From Granulosicoccaceae bacterium (GTDB lineage: Bacteria; Pseudomonadota; Gammaproteobacteria; DAOVJZ01), in contig DAOVJZ010000052.1 in assembly GCA_030632035.1 (NCBI GenBank), positions 1-9,093 on the forward strand: 9,093 nt of DNA, read 5' to 3'. Within the stretch, counting starts at the first letter, position 1; every line of letters starts with the position of its first letter. The notes beneath the pieces were generated by a model that saw only the letters and a program-made list of their open reading frames with translations, did not search any database and had not been told where the DNA came from. Of this stretch, positions 1-6,038 are shown piece by piece. Both the position numbers and the translations under genes were made by a program.

Positions 1-725
1 ATCAATGTTCCACTGTCTTTTATTCCAACAATACGCTTGAACATACTTTCGTAAAGATCGCCCACAACTGAAATCATCACTGTCGCCATACACAATATCA
101 CAAACATTATCTCATTCATTTTTATAATTGAACTGTTTGCGTGTATCAGAAAGGCAAATATCGCCGTTGCCAATATTGCGCCCATAACACCTTCCCATGT
201 TTTGCCTGGACTGGTAGCGGGTGCCAGTTTATGTTTACCGAACTTGCGGCCTGCAAAATAGGCACCACTATCAGCGACCCAAATCATGACCATCAGGAAC
301 AATACCAGCAAACCACCGTCTTCATTTACACCGTGAAGGGCAACCAATGCCTTCCATGCAGGCACCAATACCAATATACCCGTCACTGATTTAATAACCG
401 GGCTTCTGGTTGTGCTGGGGATTGATTTTTCATACAACAAAATCTGTACCAACCCTGCAACCCAGAACACCAGACCTGCTATCAAAACAGGCATAAGAGC
501 AAGATCATAAGATAGCCATAACAAACCGGCTACCAGCAAGGCGAAAGCCAGACGCGCCAGAGAGTTTTTAATTCCTGCCAACTGTGACCATTCCCATGCA
601 CCACCAAGAACAAATACACCCAGCGCAATAGCAAACCCGTCATTCGGCAAAAGCAGAACACCTGCTACTACAACGGGAATAAGAATGGCGGCTGTGATTA
701 TTCTTTTTATCAGATTTGTATTCAT
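1..725 (-). CDS. cdsA: Phosphatidate cytidylyltransferase (CDP-diacylglycerol synthase), 3' part missing
   Basis: This integral inner-membrane enzyme makes CDP-diacylglycerol from phosphatidate and CTP, the branch point for all phospholipids. My reading of the minus strand from the ATG at 725-723 gives 241 open codons running off the left edge. The protein starts MNTNLIKRIITAAILIPVVV and is mostly hydrophobic segments. Family marks are DSGAYFAGRKFGKHKLAP, then SPGKTWEG, and at the very edge SMFKRIVGIKDSGTLI. The last is the first half of the CdsA signature (S-x-x-K-R-x4-K-D-S-G). Family members are about 270-285 residues, so roughly 30-45 C-terminal residues, including the rest of the signature, lie outside. 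It starts 7 nt after the uppS stop, with a modest AGG ribosome-binding site inside and just after the uppS end. It is the last visible gene of the rpsB operon. No defect is seen in the visible part. Confidence 0.96.
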   Translation of the reverse strand, partial: MNTNLIKRIITAAILIPVVVAGVLLLPNDGFAIALGVFVLGGAWEWSQLAGIKNSLARLAFALLVAGLLWLSYDLALMPVLIAGLVFWVAGLVQILLYEKSIPSTTRSPVIKSVTGILVLVPAWKALVALHGVNEDGGLLVLFLMVMIWVADSGAYFAGRKFGKHKLAPATSPGKTWEGVMGAILATAIFAFLIHANSSIIKMNEIMFVILCMATVMISVVGDLYESMFKRIVGIKDSGTL

Positions 726-732
726 TTAAAAC

Positions 733-1497
733 CTACTTCGCTACCTGCTCTTTTTTAACCTGTTCCCCGGTATGTCCAAAACGACGCTGCCGGGTCGAAA
801 ACGAGGACAAGGCTTGTTCAAAACATTTTCTGTCAAAATCAGGCCAGAACACATCTGTAAAATACAATTCTGTATAGGCCAACTGCCATAATAGAAAATT
901 GCTAATGCGATGTTCACCACCAGTACGAATAAAAAGATCCGGTTCCGGCAAGTCGCTCAATGCTGTTTCTGAATGCAGCAATTCAGCATCAAATTGTTCT
1001 GCACTCAGTTCGCCATTTTCTACACGTTGGCAAATAGTTTTTGCTGCATTCACAATATCCCAGCGACCACCATAATTAGCAGCAATATTGAATGCCAGTT
1101 TTTTATTGTCTTTGGTTAGTTGTTCGCTGTCATTGATTTGCTTTTGCAATTTTTTTGAAAATGCACTGCGATCACCAATAAACTTGATACGCACACCACT
1201 CTTGTTCAGTTCAGCGACTTCTTTTGTCAGGCTGGTAAGAAACAGATCCATCAATATGCCTACTTCTTTTTTGGGACGATTCCAGTTTTCAGTGCTGAAG
1301 GCGAATACCGTCAGACCACCAATACCCAATTCCAGACAGGTCTTGATAGCAGAACGCACATTCTCAACACCGGCCTTGTGGCCAAATGCGCGTGGTTTAC
1401 CTTTTTGTTTTGCCCAGCGGCCATTGCCATCCATAATAATGGCAACATGGTGAGGAAGGGATTCCAGTGTGTCTATTTTATTTTCAGCACTGGACAT
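733..1497 (-). CDS. uppS: Undecaprenyl-diphosphate synthase (cis-prenyltransferase)
   Basis: This enzyme condenses farnesyl diphosphate with eight isopentenyl diphosphates to give C55 undecaprenyl diphosphate, the lipid carrier for peptidoglycan and O-antigen units. It is a 254-residue protein, normal for the family. HVAIIMDGNGRWAK near the N-terminus carries the catalytic Asp (D23). FAFSTENWNRP follows at about 65-75, GDRSAF at about 109-113 and ANYGGRWDIV at about 140-149. The C-terminal signature DLFIRTGGEHRISNFLLWQ starts at 187 and includes the RxGGExR diphosphate-binding residues. The ATG at 1497 is the only start that keeps the D23 motif with a normal N-terminus; the next Met is M22 inside the motif. 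The ribosome-binding site is weak: a GAGG lies 13 nt upstream and could pair with CCTC nearer the ATG. It begins 8 nt after frr, so coupling to frr translation is likely. Confidence 0.98.
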   Translation of the reverse strand: MSSAENKIDTLESLPHHVAIIMDGNGRWAKQKGKPRAFGHKAGVENVRSAIKTCLELGIGGLTVFAFSTENWNRPKKEVGILMDLFLTSLTKEVAELNKSGVRIKFIGDRSAFSKKLQKQINDSEQLTKDNKKLAFNIAANYGGRWDIVNAAKTICQRVENGELSAEQFDAELLHSETALSDLPEPDLFIRTGGEHRISNFLLWQLAYTELYFTDVFWPDFDRKCFEQALSSFSTRQRRFGHTGEQVKKEQVAK

Positions 1498-1505
1498 TTG
1501 GAGGG

Positions 1506-2063
1506 TTAAACCTCAAGCAGATCTTTTTCCTTAACCCCGACAATACTATCAACTTCAGCGACATATTTATCAGTCAGCTTTTGTATCTCATCGGCAGTCT
1601 GGCGTTCTTCGTCTTCCGTGATTTCTTTTTCTTTTAATAATTCTTTTACATCACTGATAGCATCACGACGAATATTGCGAATAGCGATTTTGCCATTCTC
1701 ACCTTCCGACTTAACTACCTTGATCATTTCCTTACGACGTTCTTCTGTCATCGGAGGCAATGGAATACGAATGACTGTACCTGCAGTAGTTGGCATTAAC
1801 CCCAGATCGGATTTCATGATGGCCTTTTCAATCGCGGCAACCATATCCTTTTCCCATGGAGTCACTGTCAATGTACGTGGATCACCCACATTAACATTAG
1901 CCGCCTGATTCAACGGTACTTCATTGCCATAGTGCTCTACAGTGATATGATCGAGCAAGCTGGTGTGCGCACGACCGGTGCGTAATTTTGTCAGCTCCTG
2001 CTTAAGTGAATCAATGCTTTTACCCATACGGACTGATGCATCTTTTTTTATGTCTTCTATCAT
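1506..2063 (-). CDS. frr: Ribosome recycling factor
   Basis: RRF splits post-termination ribosomes together with EF-G and is essential in bacteria. The product is 185 residues, the canonical length, starting MIEDIKKDASVRMGKSIDSL. Family marks are LRTGRAHTSLLDHITVEHYG, VTPWEKDMV, NVGDPRTLTV, the IPLPPMTEERRKE block and the C-terminal helix ending KEKDLLEV. An in-frame TTG sits directly before the ATG. I chose the ATG at 2063-2061 because a perfect AAGGAGG at 2076-2070 lies 6 nt upstream of it, only 3 nt from the TTG, and because family members begin MI-x-DI. The start shares one base with the pyrH stop (TGATG), which suggests translational coupling. The gene is the fourth of the operon. Confidence 0.98.
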   Translation of the reverse strand: MIEDIKKDASVRMGKSIDSLKQELTKLRTGRAHTSLLDHITVEHYGNEVPLNQAANVNVGDPRTLTVTPWEKDMVAAIEKAIMKSDLGLMPTTAGTVIRIPLPPMTEERRKEMIKVVKSEGENGKIAIRNIRRDAISDVKELLKEKEITEDEERQTADEIQKLTDKYVAEVDSIVGVKEKDLLEV

Positions 2064-2791
2064 CAAGCCCCTCCTTTATTAACTAATGTACCCTCATCTT
2101 CACCGGCAATCACCCGGTTGAGTGCACCGGATTTATTCATATTATAAACTCGAATAGGCAGATTATAGTCGCGGCACAATACAATGGCAGTGGTATCCAT
2201 TACTTTCAAATCTTTACTGATGACTTCGTCAAAACTCAGGCATGAATACAATGTCGCATTCTTGTCCTTAACCGGATCAGCTGAATAAACCCCGTCAACC
2301 TTGGTGCCCTTGATAACTACATCAGCCCCGATCTCAACGCCACGCAAACTGGCAGCTGAATCTGTAGTAAAGAAGGGGTTGCCTGTTCCCGCCGCAAAAA
2401 TAACAACACGCCCTTTTTCCAGATGACGTACTGCACGGCGACGAATATAGTCTTCACAAACCTGATTGACTTTAAGTGCTGACATGACACGGGCTTTTAC
2501 ATCCTGACGTTCAAGCGCATCCTGCATAGCCAGTGCGTTGATTACCGTTGCCAGCATACCCATGTGATCACCGGTCACACGGTCAATACCTGATGCGGCC
2601 AATCCAGCGCCACGGAAAATATTTCCGCCACCAATGACCATACCGACTTCGATACCCGCATCGACCAGCTCTTTAACTTCGCTAGCCATACGGGCGATGA
2701 TTTCCGGATTGATTCCGTAATCATCATCACCCATTAACGCCTCCCCACTTAACTTGAGGAGAATACGTTTATATTTGGGTGTCACTGCCAT
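2063..2791 (-). CDS. pyrH: UMP kinase (uridylate kinase)
   Basis: This enzyme phosphorylates UMP to UDP in de novo pyrimidine nucleotide synthesis; bacterial forms are hexamers of the amino-acid-kinase fold, unrelated to eukaryotic UMP/CMP kinase. From the ATG at 2791 it is 242 residues, the usual size. Motifs seen are KRILLKLSGEALMG (residues 8-21, phosphate binding), MVIGGGNIFRG (51-61), GDHMGMLATVINALAMQDAL (74-93), AAGTGNPFFTTDSAA (134-148) and ADVVIKGTKVDGVYSADP (156-173). An in-frame TTG at 2794-2792 could add one residue. Its spacing to the AAGG in the tsf tail (7 nt) is slightly better than that of the ATG (10 nt), but family comparison favours the ATG. The gap to tsf is 3 nt, and the end overlaps frr by one base. 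Confidence 0.97.
   Translation of the reverse strand: MAVTPKYKRILLKLSGEALMGDDDYGINPEIIARMASEVKELVDAGIEVGMVIGGGNIFRGAGLAASGIDRVTGDHMGMLATVINALAMQDALERQDVKARVMSALKVNQVCEDYIRRRAVRHLEKGRVVIFAAGTGNPFFTTDSAASLRGVEIGADVVIKGTKVDGVYSADPVKDKNATLYSCLSFDEVISKDLKVMDTTAIVLCRDYNLPIRVYNMNKSGALNRVIAGEDEGTLVNKGGA
2070..2076 (-). promoter_or_regulatory. Strong Shine-Dalgarno of frr
   Basis: The minus strand reads AAGGAGG here, a perfect anti-SD match 6 nt before the frr ATG at 2063. It decides between the ATG and the in-frame TTG immediately before it, and it lies inside the pyrH coding end. It is the strongest ribosome-binding site noticed in the operon. Confidence 0.85.
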
Positions 2792-2794
2792 CAA

Positions 2795-3679
2795 TTAACC
2801 GCCTTGCATCTGTGCTTTTACTTCTTCAGCAAAGTTTTCGACCTTCTTCTCAATACCTTCACCTACTTCAAGACGATCAAAACTCAATACCTTTGCACTG
2901 GCAGACTTGAGCAGTTTCTCAACTGATTGATCCGGATCTTTAATAAATGCCTGTCCGTATAAAGTAATTTCATTAATAAACTTTTTAATACGTCCAGCAA
3001 CCATCTTTTCGACAATTTCAGGTGGCTTGCCACTTTCAGCAGCTTGTGCAGAAAAGATTTCCTTTTCCTTATCCAGTATGTCTTGTGAAACATCATCACT
3101 TGAAATACAGGATGGGCGACTGGCTGCAACATGCATGGCAACATCCTTACCTAAAGCATCATCACCACCTTCCAGTTCAACCATAACGCCAATACGTGAA
3201 CCATGTTTGTAATGAGAAAGAGTGCCTTTCACATCTTGCTTAAGGACAAAACGACGAACCTGGGTATTTTCACCGATCTTCGAAATTAGGCTCTTCTGTG
3301 TATCCTGAACAGATGCACCACCATCAGTTATAGGTGCTGCCATTAATGCATCCAGATCAGCTGGCTTATTTACCAGAATACTGTTTGCCACTGCGGTTAC
3401 AAAGTTTTTGAAATCATCACCCTTGGTAACAAAATCAGTTTCGCAATTCACTTCGACAACACAACCTGTCTTTCCGTCAGCAGAAAAGGCAAATTCAATC
3501 AGACCTTCAGCAGCAACACGCCCTGCCTTCTTGTCTGCTTTCGCCAGACCGGTTTTACGCATGTGTTCAATGGCTGTTTCAATATCGCCATTGGTTTCTT
3601 TCAATGCCTTTTTGCATTCCATCATGCCTGCGCCTGTACGGTCACGCAGTTCTTTCACCATAGATGCTTTAATTTCCAT
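2795..3679 (-). CDS. tsf: Translation elongation factor Ts
   Basis: EF-Ts is the cytoplasmic guanine-nucleotide exchange factor that recharges EF-Tu after each aminoacyl-tRNA delivery. The 294-residue product is close to the family norm. The N-terminal domain shows VKELRDRTGAGMMECKKAL (residues 8-26, first family signature). The core carries VNCETDFVTKGDDF, with TDFV at 81-84, the Asp-Phe pair that intrudes near the Mg site of EF-Tu. A second signature-like stretch, HVAASRP, follows at 183-189. The ATG at 3679 is preceded by AGAGG at good spacing. It follows rpsB after a 49-nt gap in which I see no clear terminator hairpin, so rpsB and tsf are probably co-transcribed as in other gammaproteobacteria. 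No odd residues were noticed. Confidence 0.98.
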   Translation of the reverse strand: MEIKASMVKELRDRTGAGMMECKKALKETNGDIETAIEHMRKTGLAKADKKAGRVAAEGLIEFAFSADGKTGCVVEVNCETDFVTKGDDFKNFVTAVANSILVNKPADLDALMAAPITDGGASVQDTQKSLISKIGENTQVRRFVLKQDVKGTLSHYKHGSRIGVMVELEGGDDALGKDVAMHVAASRPSCISSDDVSQDILDKEKEIFSAQAAESGKPPEIVEKMVAGRIKKFINEITLYGQAFIKDPDQSVEKLLKSASAKVLSFDRLEVGEGIEKKVENFAEEVKAQMQGG

Positions 3680-3728
3680 ACTGTACCTCTTTGATATTCT
3701 TTAACTCTTGCCAGTAAATGCGTTTAGA

Positions 3729-4772
3729 TCAGGAAGATGCCTTTTTCTTGGTCGTCTTCTTGGCTACTTTCTTGGTAGTTTTCTTGGCTACTTTCTTAGT
3801 AGTTTTCTTGGCAGTTTTCTTGGCAACTTTTTTGGTTGTTTTCTTGGCAACTTTCTTCTTGCTTGCCGCTTCAACAGTTTCAGTCTTTTCTCCGCCTTCA
3901 GCTTCTTGCTTGGCTACCGCTGCTGCAATGGTAGTTTCTGATTCTTCCTTCTCACCACCTACTGAATAGACTTTTACTGACTCTACCTTGTCTTCTTCAG
4001 CCAATGCCTTGGCTGCTTTTTTCACAGTCACGCTGGCCTTGCCTGGCTTCTCTTCTTCGGTAACCTCAACAAATTCATCATCATCAGATGGAAGTGGAGC
4101 AACAGAAGCTCTGCCAGTTAATACGGCATCAGCAATGTTCTTTGTATAAAGACGAATAGCACGGATGGCATCGTCATTACCTGGAATAACATAATCCACA
4201 TTATCAGGAGGATTGTTGGTATCAACAACCGCAATAATAGGAATGCCCAGTTTAACTGCTTCATTAATAGCAATCTTTTCATAGCCGACATCGACAATGA
4301 AAAGTGCATCAGGGAGCGCAGGCATGTCTTTAATACCACCAAGACTGCGTTCCAGTTTTTCATGTTCACGACTGCGCATCAGGGCTTCTTTCTTACCCAA
4401 ACGCCCAGGATCCATTTCTTCCAGTTCACGCAAACGACGAATTGATTGCTTGATGGTTTTAAAATTAGTCAGCATGCCGCCCAACCAACGATGATTTACA
4501 TAAGGCATATCACAACGTTGAGCTTCTTCACTGATAGTGTCGCGTGCTGCACGTTTAGTACCAACGAACAGAACCTTGCCGCGATTAGCAGCCAGACTAC
4601 TGACAAAATTTGTAGCATCGTTGAATAAGGGAAGGGTTTTTTCAAGATTAATAATATGAATCTTGTCACGATCGCCAAAGATATATTCTGACATCTTTGG
4701 GTTCCAGTAACGGGTCTGATGGCCAAAATGAACACCAGCCTCCAGCATTTCACGCATGGAAACGTTAGACAT
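3729..4772 (-). CDS. rpsB: Small-subunit ribosomal protein S2 with long lysine-rich C-terminal extension
   Basis: S2 binds late to the 30S body near the head-body junction and helps recruit S1. The S2 core is intact: MSNVSMREMLEAGVHFGHQT at the start, FVGTKRAARDTI (69-80), HRWLGGMLTNFKTI (94-107), DMPALPDALFIVD (149-161), and IPIIAVVDTNNPPDNVDYVI (177-196). The core ends near residue 225. The protein is 347 residues whereas E. coli S2 is 241, so about 120 residues are added. The extension begins with an acidic stretch (SDDDEFVEVTEEE, 229-241) and a mixed charged linker. It ends in a repetitive tail (305-344) of only K, T, A and V, with 22 lysines in 40 positions. The start at 4772 is set by GGAG 7 nt upstream and by homology. 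The reading frame extends upstream to 4817, but that part lies in the structured leader and I reject it. Confidence 0.97.
   Translation of the reverse strand: MSNVSMREMLEAGVHFGHQTRYWNPKMSEYIFGDRDKIHIINLEKTLPLFNDATNFVSSLAANRGKVLFVGTKRAARDTISEEAQRCDMPYVNHRWLGGMLTNFKTIKQSIRRLRELEEMDPGRLGKKEALMRSREHEKLERSLGGIKDMPALPDALFIVDVGYEKIAINEAVKLGIPIIAVVDTNNPPDNVDYVIPGNDDAIRAIRLYTKNIADAVLTGRASVAPLPSDDDEFVEVTEEEKPGKASVTVKKAAKALAEEDKVESVKVYSVGGEKEESETTIAAAVAKQEAEGGEKTETVEAASKKKVAKKTTKKVAKKTAKKTTKKVAKKTTKKVAKKTTKKKASS
3741..3857 (-). repeat. Tandem 24-bp (8-codon) repeat in the rpsB tail
   Basis: Within rpsB, residues 306-344 are built from the unit KKVAKKTT. The copies are residues 306-313, 314-325 (with a four-residue AKKT insertion), 326-333 and 334-341, followed by a partial KKK. 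At DNA level the third and fourth copies differ at only two of 24 positions, while the first two use different Val and Thr codons. This indicates recent duplication of the copies nearest the stop codon. Arrays of this kind can change copy number by slippage without breaking the frame. On the opposite strand the array gives artificial hydrophobic open frames. Confidence 0.93.
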
Positions 4773-4897
4773 TGTATTTCTCCAAATTGTAAGGGTTAGG
4801 TCCTCCACACACCCCATTTATCCACCTGTTCGAGACAGGCACCCAGATAAACGTGTCGGTGTGTGTGCGAATTTACCGCTTGAATTGCCAAGTCGGC
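4773..4897 (-). promoter_or_regulatory. Structured rpsB leader, candidate S2 autoregulatory RNA
   Basis: A start near 4897 would give an untranslated leader of about 125 nt. The minus strand can form a nested stem. CACACACC (complement of 4858-4865) pairs with GGTGTGTG (complement of 4806-4813). Inside it, TTTATC (4846-4851) pairs with GATAAA (4817-4822), and the apical CCTGT (4835-4839) pairs with ACAGG (4825-4829) around a 5-nt loop. The ribosome-binding GGAG (4780-4783) lies 22 nt beyond the stem. In E. coli and relatives the rpsB leader is known to mediate repression by S2, and its position here matches. That this fold is the S2 target is inference. Confidence 0.6.
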
Positions 4898-4903
4898 GCG
4901 CGT

Positions 4904-4932
4904 TTTATACCATAAACCCCCTCAGACAACAA
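4904..4932 (-). promoter_or_regulatory. rpsB operon sigma-70 promoter
   Basis: On the minus strand TTGTTG (4932-4927) is followed after exactly 17 bp by TATAAA (4909-4904). TGG directly before the -10 makes it an extended -10 (TGn). The discriminator just downstream is ACGCGCGCC, strongly GC-rich, as in stringently controlled promoters for ribosomal components. It is placed to drive the whole rpsB-to-cdsA operon. The left end of the repeat element begins 8 bp upstream of the -35. Confidence 0.75.
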
Positions 4933-4976
4933 CGGATTTGAGGAATCTCTGATTAATTCTACGTGGTTGCGCCGGT

Positions 4977-5065
4977 GGCTATTTTCCCTCAAGGCAAGGC
5001 GAAGCGAGCGATGTGTAGTCAATCTACATGAGCGAACGCCAACGCAGCATTGGGGGAAAATAGCC
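4977..5065. repeat. First internal hairpin of the repeat element
   Basis: GGCTATTTTCCC (4977-4988) is the exact complement of GGGAAAATAGCC (5054-5065). The interior continues the pairing imperfectly, with GGCG...CGCC and TGTAG...CTACA around the loop TCAAT. As RNA or single-stranded DNA it would form one arm of a cloverleaf-like structure. Confidence 0.85.
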
Positions 5066-5085
5066 CTCGGCCCGAAGGGTTGCGG

Positions 5086-5171
5086 CCAAAATGCCCAGCT
5101 TCGGTGTTGCAGGCCTTGGCAAGGACTTTGGCCATTGCCTGCGGCCTGCGCCTTGAAGCTGGGCATTTTGG
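5086..5171. repeat. Second internal hairpin of the repeat element
   Basis: CCAAAATGCCCAGCTTC (5086-5102) is a perfect 17-bp complement of 5155-5171. Inside it GCAGGCC (5109-5115) pairs with GGCCTGC (5143-5149), and GGCAA (5118-5122) with TTGCC (5135-5139). This is a long, nearly continuous hairpin, the most stable structure in the window as far as I can see. Confidence 0.88.
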
Positions 5172-5188
5172 TCGCAACGCAATCCACG

Positions 5189-5239
5189 TATAATTAACCA
5201 GAGGTTCCTGAATACAACCCACTGATTTCCCGCTAGAAT
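5189..5239 (+). promoter_or_regulatory. Candidate map-glnD promoter region
   Basis: Two possible -10 boxes precede map. A perfect TATAAT (5189-5194) lies inside the right arm of the repeat element, with a poor TTTTGG at -35 distance (5166-5171, 17 bp). A TAGAAT (5234-5239) lies outside the element, with no convincing -35 (AATACA at 17 bp). The second would give a leader of only about 25 nt. Neither is strong, and I cannot tell which is used. Confidence 0.35.
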
Positions 5240-5270
5240 ACCCCCTCATTTCAATAAAATTACCCAAATT

Positions 5271-6038
5271 ATGGCCATAACAATCAAATCAGTGGATGAA
5301 ATCGAGAAAATGCGGGTCGCTGGTCGTCTGGCGGCTGATGTGCTCAGGATGATTCGTCCTCATGTCCAGGCCGGTATCACGACCGAAGAACTGGATCGGA
5401 TTTGCCATGATTACATCGTCAATGTTCAGGATGCCATCCCGGCTCCGCTCAATTACCACGGATTTCCGAAGTCGATCTGCACCTCGATCAACCATCAGGT
5501 CTGCCACGGCATCCCTGCGGACAAAAAACTGAAAAATGGCGATATCATCAATATTGATATTACGGTCATCAAAGACGGCTTTCATGGTGACACCAGCAAG
5601 ATGTTTATGGTGGGTGATCCCTCAATTCAGGCCAAACGCATCGTCAACATCAGTTACGAATGTATGTGCAAGGGGATCGACGTCGTCAAACCGGGTGCGT
5701 ATCTGGGCGATATCGGTTTTGTTATTCAACAATATGCTGAAAAAAATAACTGTTCTGTTGTCAGGGAATACTGTGGACACGGTATTGGACTCACCTTCCA
5801 TGAAGAACCGCAGGTTTTGCATTATGGAAAAAAAGGAACAGGAATAGCACTGGAACCGGGCATGACCTTTACGATTGAACCCATGATCAATATTGGTAAA
5901 CGTGATGTCAAACTCATGCCTGATAAATGGACCGTCATCACCAAGGATCGCAGCCTGTCGGCACAATGGGAACATACCATTCTCGTGACTGAAACTGGCC
6001 ATGAAGTACTGACACAATTGGAAGGTGAAGACTTGTAG
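5271..6038 (+). CDS. map: Methionine aminopeptidase, type I
   Basis: This cytoplasmic metalloenzyme removes the initiator methionine from nascent proteins with a small second residue. It is 255 residues, against 264 in E. coli. All five metal ligands of the pita-bread fold are present: D96 (in NIDITV), D107 (in HGDTSKMF), H170 (in YCGHGIG), E203 (in TIEPMIN) and E234 (in QWEHTILV). The substrate-contacting H79 is in CHGIP. No zinc-finger or linker extension is present, so it is the short bacterial type Ia form. The ATG at 5271 fits family N-termini (MAITIKSVDEIEKMRVAGRL). No Shine-Dalgarno is visible upstream: the leader before the ATG is AT-rich and ends TACCCAAATT. It is divergent from rpsB and overlaps glnD by one base, a common gammaproteobacterial order. 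Confidence 0.98.
   Translation: MAITIKSVDEIEKMRVAGRLAADVLRMIRPHVQAGITTEELDRICHDYIVNVQDAIPAPLNYHGFPKSICTSINHQVCHGIPADKKLKNGDIINIDITVIKDGFHGDTSKMFMVGDPSIQAKRIVNISYECMCKGIDVVKPGAYLGDIGFVIQQYAEKNNCSVVREYCGHGIGLTFHEEPQVLHYGKKGTGIALEPGMTFTIEPMINIGKRDVKLMPDKWTVITKDRSLSAQWEHTILVTETGHEVLTQLEGEDL

Larger units (their letters stand above)
4941..5209. mobile_element. MITE-like non-autonomous element with terminal inverted repeats
   Basis: The left end 4941-4966 begins AGGAATCTCTGATTAATT. The right end 5184-5209, read on the other strand, begins AGGAACCTCTGGTTAATT. The two 26-bp arms match at 23 positions. Inside are two further inverted-repeat hairpins (4977-5065 and 5086-5171). No plausible protein is encoded; the open frames crossing it are short and palindrome-driven. 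If the ends are trimmed by one base to 4942-5208, TGA flanks both sides (4939-4941 and 5209-5211). That is a possible 3-bp target duplication of the TNA type used by the IS1031 branch of the IS5 family. Three matching bases is weak evidence, so the family link is only a suggestion. Confidence 0.75.

Noticed and set aside
141..389. An 82-codon plus-strand frame near the left edge
   Set aside because: It is antisense to cdsA, which runs through the left edge with clear CdsA motifs; the frame has no family resemblance.
2064..2066. In-frame TTG directly before the frr ATG as start
   Set aside because: The AAGGAGG is only 3 nt away from it but 6 nt from the ATG, and family members begin at the ATG position.
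3680..3728. Possible attenuator or terminator between rpsB and tsf
   Set aside because: E. coli has partial termination here, but no stable stem with a following T-run can be seen in these 49 nt.
3708..3969. Plus-strand open frames rich in FL, VV and AT repeats that look like a transmembrane protein
   Set aside because: They are the exact antisense of the lysine repeat in rpsB; AAG/AAA codons read backwards give Leu and Phe. There is no start context or homology, and the sense strand is clearly coding.
4773..4817. A 15-residue N-terminal extension of RpsB beginning MGCVEDL
   Set aside because: It lies in the structured leader without a ribosome-binding site, whereas MSNVSMREMLEAGVHFGHQT at 4772 matches S2 N-termini and has GGAG 7 nt upstream.
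4873..5267. Several 76-104 codon open frames on both strands around the repeat element
   Set aside because: They overlap each other and span the element's inverted repeats. Their composition follows the palindromes and no domain is recognisable. Frames like these are often annotated as hypothetical proteins but are probably not genes.
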